64,000 nucleotides of DNA from Bacteroidales bacterium (GTDB lineage Bacteria > Bacteroidota > Bacteroidia > Bacteroidales > F082). The notes below the pieces were generated by a model. It saw only the letters and a program-made list of their open reading frames with translations. It had not been told where the DNA came from and did no database searches. The DNA lies in assembly GCA_017460915.1 (NCBI GenBank), contig JAFUAA010000046.1:1-64000 (forward strand), written 5' to 3'. Positions 16,992 to 24,612 of the stretch are shown here, in pieces (the stretch's first letter is position 1; each line of letters begins with the position of its first letter). The translations under genes and the position numbers were made by a program.

Positions 16992-18354
16992 TCAGCTTGG
17001 ATTTTAGGATTTGTTCGAACCTTTTGGGGAGGAAATGCTCGTGGTTGAAACGGGATAGAATTTCATCTATTGTCGGCCCTTCGACAGGCTCAGGGACCTT
17101 AGCGAGACCAGCGGTCATTGAGCCTTGAGCTTGTCGAAAGGTCGAAATGCCCGCATTAATGCAGGCCCTCACCTCCTCCACCGTGCCTACACATTCAAAC
17201 GGCTTGACGGGTGCCGTGCCGCTCAGTTCCTCGAAAACCGGGCGAAGGCTTTCGTCGGCCATCAAGTCCTTGCCGAAAAAGGCGACCAACTTCTCCTTCG
17301 GAAGAAACGGCGAGAGGATAATCCACGTGAACAGGCACTTCGGGCAATGGCCGCACCACGAGTCGGTTTTGCTGCCCACATTACAGCTGCGGAACACGGG
17401 ATGATAGGCCTCGCACTTTGCAAACAAGCTGGCAATCTGCAATTCGCTCAACGGACGCAAAAAACTGAAATACTGCACATTATCATTCAGATTTTCAGTA
17501 ACATAATTCCTGAAATCACGCTCAAACTCGATGGATTTACTGTATTGGTGGTTGATGTTGGTCCCTGGCACCGTCGATTCGTTGGCGCTGTTTTCGTTTG
17601 AAAGGGCAACGTATTTTGAATGGCTACCGAAGGCCACCAAGACACTGATGAAAGCCAGCAAAGCCGAGAAAGGCGTATGGCCGTTGAGATAGCCTTCCTT
17701 GTTGAGTTGCAGCATCATCGGGTCGAGCGTGCGATTGATGACAATGAAGTCGTTTTCGCCATAACCCGCTGTCTTGACGCAATTCAAAGTCGCGCCACGC
17801 GGATTCACAATCAGCGGAATGACAGGCATTTCCGCACGCAGGCATTCCAAAGTGACCACAGAATCCTTGCCGCCGCCGACGGGAACCAAAGTCCGGTCGT
17901 CGAGTGGCACGTCAATTCGTGCAAAATCCTGATTCCCACAGGATTCTATCGACATAAATTCGGTTTCAGCAACCGAAATGCCGTTCAGATAGAAAAATTC
18001 ACCTAACCCATTGTAATACAGCTTTTTCCAGAAAGATTTCTGTTTTTCCGTCAGGGCGAAAGGTTTCACCATTACCCTTTTCGGGCACGCGATTTTCCAA
18101 TAACTCACCAGCTCGGTCATCCCGACTTGGAAAGCCAAAGTCTCCAACTGTGCCATCGGGATGCCGTCCCAATCGAAAAACGGGCGAGAGGGGATTTCAA
18201 GGGTCGGGTGGAAATGATAGCGGTCGTCGAGGTTGAAGTCGAAGGCCAAAGCGAGATTCCCGTTTCCACGTTTCACTGTCTGACGCTCGAATGTGAAAGT
18301 CGAAAACTCGCTTCGCAGGGCTTCAAATTGATGCTGATTTTCTTTTCGTTCCAA
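16984..18354 (-). CDS. murL: MurL-like UDP-MurNAc-L-Ala-L-Glu epimerase
   Basis: About 456 residues. Key signs are an ATP pyrophosphatase-type PP-loop, VPVGGGKDSVVTLE (about 165-180), the following IVNPRGATLNCV, and a cysteine cluster near SCNVGSKTDSWCGHCPKC (about 345-365). In Xanthomonas, MurL uses ATP to invert the terminal L-Glu of UDP-MurNAc-L-Ala-L-Glu made by MurD2, replacing glutamate racemase. Its 3' end overlaps the MurD-type gene by 8 bases, so the two are co-transcribed. No ATG fits: the frame opens upstream at 18378 inside the promoter, and TTG 18354 is my tentative start. Residues near the C-terminus (FRQAQGSMTAGLAKVPEPVE) are translated from a REP element at 17071-17141. Confidence 0.72.
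   Translation of the reverse strand: MERKENQHQFEALRSEFSTFTFERQTVKRGNGNLALAFDFNLDDRYHFHPTLEIPSRPFFDWDGIPMAQLETLAFQVGMTELVSYWKIACPKRVMVKPFALTEKQKSFWKKLYYNGLGEFFYLNGISVAETEFMSIESCGNQDFARIDVPLDDRTLVPVGGGKDSVVTLECLRAEMPVIPLIVNPRGATLNCVKTAGYGENDFIVINRTLDPMMLQLNKEGYLNGHTPFSALLAFISVLVAFGSHSKYVALSNENSANESTVPGTNINHQYSKSIEFERDFRNYVTENLNDNVQYFSFLRPLSELQIASLFAKCEAYHPVFRSCNVGSKTDSWCGHCPKCLFTWIILSPFLPKEKLVAFFGKDLMADESLRPVFEELSGTAPVKPFECVGTVEEVRACINAGISTFRQAQGSMTAGLAKVPEPVEGPTIDEILSRFNHEHFLPKRFEQILKSKLNV
17071..17141. repeat. REP family C, full inverted repeat, inside the murL-like gene
   Basis: Left arm CCTTCGACAGGCTCAGGG and right arm TTGAGCTTGTCGAAAGG enclose about 30 bases. The whole element is translated in frame near the C-terminus of the MurL-like protein. 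Confidence 0.8.
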
Positions 18355-18375
18355 AATTATTGCGTTTTGAAGGCA

Positions 18376-18383
18376 CAAAATTA
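18376..18383 (-). promoter_or_regulatory. -7 box TAATTTTG for murL-murD
   Basis: Reads TAATTTTG on the minus strand. It implies transcription begins near 18370, which leaves no ATG in frame before residue 75 and points to a non-ATG start. Confidence 0.5.
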
Positions 18384-18415
18384 CAAAATATGGCTCAAAT
18401 TTCGTCCAAAAAGCC

Positions 18416-18423
18416 TAATTTTG
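18416..18423 (+). promoter_or_regulatory. -7 box TAATTTTG immediately before yqgE
   Basis: Reads TAATTTTG and ends 4 bases before the ATG at 18428, so the transcript would have almost no leader. Confidence 0.5.
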
Positions 18424-18427
18424 CGCT

Positions 18428-19018
18428 ATGGATTTGGGAGAAAAGTTCGTCATAAGGAGCAATTCATTGGAGCCGAAGCAGGGCAACATCCTGATTTCCG
18501 AGCCTTTAATGAAGGATTTTCACTTTGGGAGGTCGGTCATCCTGCTCATCGACCATGAGGTGGTGGAAGGCAGTTTCGGCATCATCATCAACAAACGCAT
18601 GAATGTGAACGTGAGCCACGTCGTCGACGTGTTTTCCGATTTCGAAGGACCCATCTACTTGGGCGGTCCCGTAGCCGACAGCCAACTTTTCTTCATCCAC
18701 ACTTTGGGCGACCTCATCCCCGAGTCGTACCCCATCATCGACGGGCTGTATTGGGGCGGCGACCACAAGACCTTAACCACATTGATTAATACGGGTATCG
18801 CCAACGCAGATAACGTCCGCTTTTATCTCGGCTACGCGGGTTGGGAAGCCGGACAGCTGATTGACGAACTGGTGCGCAACACTTGGCTCGTTGGCAGCAT
18901 CTCCGTCGACGAGCTTTTCAACACGCCGCCCGAAATGATGTGGCCGAACTTCGTCGAAAAACTGGGCGAACCCTATGAAATGTGGAACCGTTTCCCGTTG
19001 AATTTCGAGGACAACTAA
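18428..19018 (+). CDS. YqgE/AlgH family protein
   Basis: A 196-residue protein covering the whole family. Signature elements are NSLEPKQGNILISEPLMKD, FGRSVILLIDHEVVEGSFGI, INKRMN, PIYLGGPVADSQLFFIHTL, LYWGGDHKTL and VRFYLGYAGWEAGQLIDEL. The family is widespread (DUF179); its biochemical role is not settled, and AlgH affects alginate regulation in Pseudomonas. The gene is divergent from murL and overlaps the convergent DUF2490 gene by 4 bases. The start is supported by the N-terminal family motif; it sits nearly at the predicted transcript start. Confidence 0.9.
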   Translation: MDLGEKFVIRSNSLEPKQGNILISEPLMKDFHFGRSVILLIDHEVVEGSFGIIINKRMNVNVSHVVDVFSDFEGPIYLGGPVADSQLFFIHTLGDLIPESYPIIDGLYWGGDHKTLTTLINTGIANADNVRFYLGYAGWEAGQLIDELVRNTWLVGSISVDELFNTPPEMMWPNFVEKLGEPYEMWNRFPLNFEDN

Positions 19019-19845
19019 AACGCGAACTCATAGCCTGCGCCCATCCAACCACGGAAGCCAGTCTCGCGCGTGTAGGATTTCAGTTTGGTGCCTTCGGCGT
19101 TGGCATCCACCACTTTGTCTACGATATGATCACACAAAATATAGAAATTCAACGTATTACATTTATCCAATTTGATATCCAAGCCCAATGAACCGCGCAA
19201 ACGGTTGACATAGCCGTCGTTGAATCCCGTCAGGAACCAACCAGGTTCGCCCGTCTCGGAATAGTCGTCGAGGGTCAGGCAATTCGTTCCATCGTAAGCG
19301 GCAGCAATGACGGGAGCATTCAGATAGTTGCGCATTTCAAAATAGGCATAAGGCTGCACATTGCCCCAAGCTTTGTATCGCGCCGTCAAGCGGCTTTTCA
19401 AGGCCAAGGCATTTTGGGGATTCTGGTAGACGTTGAAATCGCCCGTGCGGTGCGTCATCTGTAAGCGTTCCTTGAGCGAGAGATTCCAATCGCCGAGATG
19501 TAAGGTTCCCGTCACATCGGCCATCACGCGGTGGCGTGCGTTCTTGAATGACTGCGACGATGCTCCGTAGCCATTAATCAAGGCATAACCCAAGCCCAAT
19601 TTGATGTTGGGATGCACCTTATAACTCACGCCTACAGAGGTTTGCAATCGGTCGAGGCTGCCAAAATTATTGTCGAAACGCGCCTCTTCCTCCAAAGAAA
19701 TGTGCAGCCCTTTGACGATTTTTTTGTCAATGGAAAGCGACAAGCGGCCTCCAAATTCGGGGTCGAGTGTGGTTTCGGTTTGGGCTTTTAAGGCCATAGG
19801 CAGCAACAATGCTACGATGATTATTGTGAATCTGATTCTGTTCAT
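19015..19845 (-). CDS. DUF2490 family outer-membrane beta-barrel protein
   Basis: A 276-residue protein with signal peptide MNRIRFTIIIVALLLPMALK-AQ. Alternating aromatic/polar strands follow (LSLSIDKKIVKGLHISLEEE, LGLGYALINGYGASSQSFKN, HRVMADVTGTLHLGDWNLSL, RLTARYKAWGNVQPYAYFEM), ending in a terminal aromatic GYEFAF, as expected of a small barrel. The pattern LSLKERLQMTHR fits DUF2490, a Bacteroidetes outer-membrane family of unknown function. The frame runs upstream to 20082 over the neighbouring gene, but ATG 19845 with its signal peptide is the start. Confidence 0.8.
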   Translation of the reverse strand: MNRIRFTIIIVALLLPMALKAQTETTLDPEFGGRLSLSIDKKIVKGLHISLEEEARFDNNFGSLDRLQTSVGVSYKVHPNIKLGLGYALINGYGASSQSFKNARHRVMADVTGTLHLGDWNLSLKERLQMTHRTGDFNVYQNPQNALALKSRLTARYKAWGNVQPYAYFEMRNYLNAPVIAAAYDGTNCLTLDDYSETGEPGWFLTGFNDGYVNRLRGSLGLDIKLDKCNTLNFYILCDHIVDKVVDANAEGTKLKSYTRETGFRGWMGAGYEFAF

Positions 19846-19873
19846 TTTGTTTGTTTTTATTGTTACGAAAGAT

Positions 19874-21451
19874 TCAAAACGGTCCATGTCCGCCACCACC
19901 GCCAGGGCCGCCACCGCCGCCGTTGCCACCCGTGTAGGACGACAGGCTGACCGAGGTGCCGCCGCTAATATATGGGCTGTCGAAAAGCAAGCCCCCGCAA
20001 TGACTTGTGCCATTCGAAGCCGAAACGCCCGACTGCAAAATGGGTGTGGAAGCACCCGAAACCACCAAAGGCGTTCCACCACTTGATGGTGTCATGAAAG
20101 CATATGTCGTGCCGTCAACCGTCAAGGCATACCATGTGTTTTGCGACCACGAAGAGGCCGAATAGCAGCTTTGGCTCCAGTTACCACTGGTGCCGTTTTC
20201 CAAACCGCCGATGGCGATGAGGGTGCCGCCAGTGATATATAAGGAATGCCGTTCTTCGGTATTGGCGTCGATGGCGACCTCGGGCGAGCTGGACCCGATG
20301 GCATAGACCACGCCGCCTTTGACGTAGAAATCACCGTTGGCATCGAGGCCGTCATTGCTGGGAGCATAGCCGTAGACATAGCCGCCAGAAATGGTGAAGT
20401 CCCCGCCCGAGTTGATGGCGTCGTCGGATTGGGAGTAGCTGTAGACCTCGCCGTCGGTAATCGTAATCGTCCCTTTGGCTTCGATGCCTTCGTGCGCCGT
20501 GCAGTTCACCTCCACCTGACCTCCTTTGAAAACCAAGTTGCCGTCGCACTTGATGCCTTTGGCTGAGACTCCGTCAGAGCTGTTGTCGCCCCAACCTGGG
20601 CCTCCACCGTTACCGCTGTTGCCGAAATTGCTGCCCGTGACATTCACCGTCACCAAGCCGCCATAGAAATAGCCGTTGCCATCACTTTTTATGCCTTTAC
20701 AGCCCGTCCCCGAACTGGTTAGGTTCAAAGTGCAACCCGAGACCATAACATAATCACTGACCTTGATACAGGCGGGTTTGAGCGTGTCGTTGCTGCTGAC
20801 CGTCGCCGAAGTGCTCGTGTTCACCGTTATCGCACAGTCGCCCATGAAATGCAGATAATCGTCGGACACAATACCCGACTTGCCCGTCGCCGTGACGAAA
20901 AGCGACCCCGAGCCACTGAAAATGAACTGGCCTTCGCCGAACAGCACCGCCTTTTCGTCCTCATTATCAGGCGTATTGGTGTAGGAAGGACCATCGGCAA
21001 GGCTGTTTTCGCCATTCAATACGATGAACGTGCGTTTGCCTTTGCTCGGGTCAGCCAAAGAACCTTGCACGTTGATGGCCGCGCCATTGGGATTGGTGAG
21101 GCTCACATTATTCAGCGTAACGCCTTGTTTCTTAGCGCTATACAGCTTGAAGAATCCATCGGAAGTGGCGCCACTGAGTTCGTACATCACATATTCGTCG
21201 CCCGAATAAATGATGGTCACATCATTGTCGCTGACGGTCACCGAAAAATCGTTGTCGGCACCCGAAACGGTGGCATTTCCGCTGACGGAAAAAGTGACAT
21301 AAACCGTTTGGGCAAACTCCGTATTCGTGATGTCATCGTCCGGATTGTCAGTCGAAACAGGATCGATTTCGACGATGTTGTCTTTTTGGCAGCCCATGCA
21401 GAAAAGTGCCAGCGGGACAACAAGCCCTAATGTCTTCCATACGCTGTTCAT
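19874..21451 (-). CDS. Cthe_2159-like (carbohydrate-binding domain) beta-helix lipoprotein
   Basis: A 525-residue lipoprotein; signal ends in LALFCMGC with lipidated Cys. The body is a parallel beta-helix of the Cthe_2159 type ('carbohydrate-binding domain-containing protein'): GVTLNNVSLTNPNGAAINVQ, FIFSGSGSLFVTATGKSGI, DDYLHFMGDCAITVNTSTS, GTGCKGIKSDGNGYFYGG, AHEGIEAKGTITITDGEVYS and DDAINSGGDFTISGGYVYGY. Cthe_2159 from Clostridium thermocellum binds polygalacturonate and cellulose; binding here is inferred. The C-terminus is Gly-rich (GGNGGGGGPGGGGGHGPF). It lies 28 bases before the DUF2490 gene on the same strand and is probably in one transcript with it. Confidence 0.85.
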   Translation of the reverse strand: MNSVWKTLGLVVPLALFCMGCQKDNIVEIDPVSTDNPDDDITNTEFAQTVYVTFSVSGNATVSGADNDFSVTVSDNDVTIIYSGDEYVMYELSGATSDGFFKLYSAKKQGVTLNNVSLTNPNGAAINVQGSLADPSKGKRTFIVLNGENSLADGPSYTNTPDNEDEKAVLFGEGQFIFSGSGSLFVTATGKSGIVSDDYLHFMGDCAITVNTSTSATVSSNDTLKPACIKVSDYVMVSGCTLNLTSSGTGCKGIKSDGNGYFYGGLVTVNVTGSNFGNSGNGGGPGWGDNSSDGVSAKGIKCDGNLVFKGGQVEVNCTAHEGIEAKGTITITDGEVYSYSQSDDAINSGGDFTISGGYVYGYAPSNDGLDANGDFYVKGGVVYAIGSSSPEVAIDANTEERHSLYITGGTLIAIGGLENGTSGNWSQSCYSASSWSQNTWYALTVDGTTYAFMTPSSGGTPLVVSGASTPILQSGVSASNGTSHCGGLLFDSPYISGGTSVSLSSYTGGNGGGGGPGGGGGHGPF

Positions 21452-21522
21452 AAATTGGGTGTTCCATTTCAACAAAAACGCATAATGTTGCCCATTATTT
21501 CACAAACGACTTGTTTTTTCCA

Positions 21523-21530
21523 TAATTTTG
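21523..21530 (+). promoter_or_regulatory. -7 box TAATTTTG for the M16 protease
   Basis: Reads TAATTTTG, 39 bases before the ATG at 21570. Confidence 0.5.
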
Positions 21531-21569
21531 CAGTGCAAAACGATTACAAATCAACTTAATAAATTCAAA

Positions 21570-24509
21570 ATGAAGACATTAAACAGAGTTTTCAGCAAAG
21601 GCACGCTGCTTTTGTGTGCCGCTGAACTGATGCTTTTCGCGGGCTGCAACAACCCAAAGGAGGAAAGCAAGTACAAATTTGAGACGGTGAATGGCGACCC
21701 CACGGAGACCCGCATCTACACGCTCGACAACGGACTGAAAGTCTATCTGAGCGTCAACCAAGAGGAGCCGCGCATCCAGACCTACATCGCCGTGCGCACC
21801 GGCTCGAAGAACGACCCCGCCGAAACGACGGGTCTGGCCCACTACCTTGAGCACCTGATGTTCAAGGGCACGGACAAATACGGCACAACCGATGCCGAAG
21901 CCGAGAAACCTTTCCTCGACGACATCGAGGCCCGATACGAGAAGTACCGCACCCTGACCGACCCCGAGGAACGTCGCATCGCCTACCACGAAATCGACTC
22001 GGCGAGTCAGCTGGCCGCCCAGTATTTCATACCGAACGAGTACGACAAACTGATGTCGGCCATCGGCGCGGAAGGCACCGACGCCTACACCTCCAACGAC
22101 GTGACCTGCTACACCGAGGACATCCCGTCCAACGAAGTCGAAAACTGGGCCAAAATCCAAGCCGACCGCTTCATGAACATGGTCATCCGTGGTTTCCACA
22201 CAGAACTGGAAGCCGTGTATGAAGAATACAACATCGGCATCGCACAAGACAACCGCAAGTCGTGGGAAGCCTTGAGCGCCATGCTCTTCCCTACCCATCC
22301 TTACGGCACACAGACCACCATCGGCACACAAGAACATTTGAAGAACCCATCCATTGTCAACATCAAGAACTACTTCAACAAGTGGTATCGCCCGAACAAC
22401 GTGGCCATCTGCATGGCTGGCGACTTCAATCCCGACGAGGTGATTGCCATCATCGACAAGTATTTCGGCCAATGGCAGCCCGGCGCGGATGTGACCCAGC
22501 CTGAATTTGCCGCTTTGGCTCCCATCACCTCGCCTCGCGACACCACCGTCTACGGCCTCGAAGCCGAGAATGTGTGGCTGGGTTGGCGTTTCGACCGTGG
22601 CAACTCGCTGCAAAACGACACGTTGAACCTCATCGGCGAAATGCTAAGCAACGGCACCGCCGGCCTCATCGATCTCGACATCAACCAACAGATGAAGATG
22701 TTGGGCGCTTGGGCAGGCTCACAAACCCTGCGCGACTATTCCAGCTTCATCATGGGTGGCACGCCAAGACCCGGACAAAGCCTTGAGGAAGCCAAGGATT
22801 TGCTGCTGTCGGAAGTCGAAAAGCTAAAGAGCGGCGACTTCTCCGACGACTTGCTGCCTTCCGTCGTGAACAACAGCAAACTCGACTACTACAACTCCTT
22901 GGAAAGCAATATGGCCCGAGCCAACATGTTCGTCGACACCTATATTAATGAGGTGCCGTGGAGCCAGCAAGTCGGCTATCTCGACCGCATTTCCAACATC
23001 ACCAAGGAACAGATTGTGGCTTTTGCCAACAAGCATTTCAAAAGCAATTATGTGGTGGTCTACAAGCGCCAAGGCGTGGACGAAAACCAAAAGAAAATCG
23101 ACAAACCTGCCATCACGCCCATCCCGACCAACCGTGATCTCGTGAGCGACTTCGTGAAGGAAGTGCAAGAGACCGAAGTGCAGCCCATCCAGCCCCGTTT
23201 CGTCGATTTCAAGAAAGACCTGACCTTCGGCAAGACCGAGGCCAACCTGCCTTATATCTATGTCTATAACAAGGAAAACGGCCGTTTCGTCCTTTCGTTC
23301 CGCTACGACTTTGGCAAGGATGCCGAACAGAAATACGACTATGCCGCCGATTATATGGATTATCTTGGCACCGACAAACTCAGCAACGAGCAAATCAAGC
23401 AGCAGTTCTACAAACTAGCATGCGAATACCGTATCATGGTGGGCGACCGTAGCATCAATGTCAACTTGAACGGTTTGAGCGAGAACATGCCCGAGGCCTT
23501 GGCTTTGCTTGAAGAAATTTTGGAAAACGCCCAAGTCGACCAAGAAGCTTGGCAAATGTACGTCCAAATGGCGATGCAAGCTCGCGCCAACGCCAAGACG
23601 AACCAAAACCGCAACTTTAGTGCTTTGGTGAACTACGGACTTTACGGCCCCTACAACGCCAGCCGCAACATCCTCTCTAACGACCAGATGCAAAAGCAAG
23701 ACCCGCAGGAACTCCTCGACCTGATGAAGAATCTCAAGAACTATGAGCACACTGTCCTTTATTATGGCCCGATGAGCGAGCAGGAAATGGCGCAAGCCGT
23801 TACCGAGAACCACAAGACCTTGGCCGAGTTGCAAGCCGTTCCCGAAGGCAAGCACTACGAGCTGCAAGCCACCCCTGAGAACGAAATCCTCATTGCCCCT
23901 TACGATGCCAAGAACATCTATATGCGCATGATCCACAACGAGGAACGCGAGTGGAATCCTGACGAGGCCGCCGTGAAGGCTTTGTTCAACGAATACTACG
24001 GCGGTGGCATGAACACCATCGTGTTCCAAGAGATGCGTGAGGCTCGCGGTTTGGCCTACAATGCCTATGCCGCCTACATAACGCCCAGCTACAAGGAACA
24101 GCCCGAGTACTTCTTCACCCACATCATCACGCAAAACGACAAGATGATGGACTGCGTGAAGCACTTCCTCGAAATCCTTGACGAAATGCCGCAAAGCGAG
24201 CAGGCCTTTGGCATCGCCAAAGAAGCCCTCACCAAGCGTCTGGCCAGTCAGCGCACCACCAAGTTCGGTCTCATCAACGCCTGGCTGACAGCCCAACAGC
24301 GCGGCATCGACTACGACCTCAACGAGCGTATCTACAACGCCTTGCCCAATATCACCCTGCAGGACATCGTGAAGTTTGAGCAGGAGCAGATGGCCGACAA
24401 GCCCTACCGATATGTCATCCTCGGCGACGAAAAGGAACTCGACATGAAGGGCCTACAAGAGTTTGGCCCCATCAAGCGCGTGAGCACGGAAGAAATTTTC
24501 GGGTATTGA
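21570..24509 (+). CDS. M16 family zinc metallopeptidase (pitrilysin type), lipoprotein
   Basis: A 979-residue two-domain M16 protease. The signal ends in LMLFAGCNNP, giving a lipidated Cys, so it is anchored on the periplasmic side. The inverted zinc motif HYLEH (in TGLAHYLEHLMFKGTDKY, about residue 80) and the distal Glu in ELEAVYEEYNI complete the active site. The C-terminal half (from about residue 530) is the inactive M16 repeat, with MREARGLAYNAYAAYITP typical of it. It degrades oligopeptides in a closed chamber; the substrate is unknown. It stands alone in its transcript, ends at a hairpin cluster at 24516-24607, and is fully open, in contrast with many neighbours. Confidence 0.92.
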   Translation: MKTLNRVFSKGTLLLCAAELMLFAGCNNPKEESKYKFETVNGDPTETRIYTLDNGLKVYLSVNQEEPRIQTYIAVRTGSKNDPAETTGLAHYLEHLMFKGTDKYGTTDAEAEKPFLDDIEARYEKYRTLTDPEERRIAYHEIDSASQLAAQYFIPNEYDKLMSAIGAEGTDAYTSNDVTCYTEDIPSNEVENWAKIQADRFMNMVIRGFHTELEAVYEEYNIGIAQDNRKSWEALSAMLFPTHPYGTQTTIGTQEHLKNPSIVNIKNYFNKWYRPNNVAICMAGDFNPDEVIAIIDKYFGQWQPGADVTQPEFAALAPITSPRDTTVYGLEAENVWLGWRFDRGNSLQNDTLNLIGEMLSNGTAGLIDLDINQQMKMLGAWAGSQTLRDYSSFIMGGTPRPGQSLEEAKDLLLSEVEKLKSGDFSDDLLPSVVNNSKLDYYNSLESNMARANMFVDTYINEVPWSQQVGYLDRISNITKEQIVAFANKHFKSNYVVVYKRQGVDENQKKIDKPAITPIPTNRDLVSDFVKEVQETEVQPIQPRFVDFKKDLTFGKTEANLPYIYVYNKENGRFVLSFRYDFGKDAEQKYDYAADYMDYLGTDKLSNEQIKQQFYKLACEYRIMVGDRSINVNLNGLSENMPEALALLEEILENAQVDQEAWQMYVQMAMQARANAKTNQNRNFSALVNYGLYGPYNASRNILSNDQMQKQDPQELLDLMKNLKNYEHTVLYYGPMSEQEMAQAVTENHKTLAELQAVPEGKHYELQATPENEILIAPYDAKNIYMRMIHNEEREWNPDEAAVKALFNEYYGGGMNTIVFQEMREARGLAYNAYAAYITPSYKEQPEYFFTHIITQNDKMMDCVKHFLEILDEMPQSEQAFGIAKEALTKRLASQRTTKFGLINAWLTAQQRGIDYDLNERIYNALPNITLQDIVKFEQEQMADKPYRYVILGDEKELDMKGLQEFGPIKRVSTEEIFGY

Positions 24510-24515
24510 TTCGTG

Positions 24516-24607
24516 TTGACTATGGCCTATGGCCAACGGCATAAAAACAATGGCCGCTTTCACGGAATGTGAGAGCGGCCATTGTCATAGGCCATAAGCC
24601 ATAGTCA
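24516..24607. terminator. Nested inverted repeats between convergent genes, likely bidirectional terminator
   Basis: Outer arms TGACTATGGCCTATGGCC and GGCCATAAGCCATAGTCA and inner arms AATGGCCGCTTTCAC and GTGAGAGCGGCCATT. It fills the gap between the convergent M16 and TonB-receptor-like genes. No clear poly-T on either side, so it may be a REP-like palindrome instead. Confidence 0.55.
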
Positions 24608-24612
24608 GAGAA

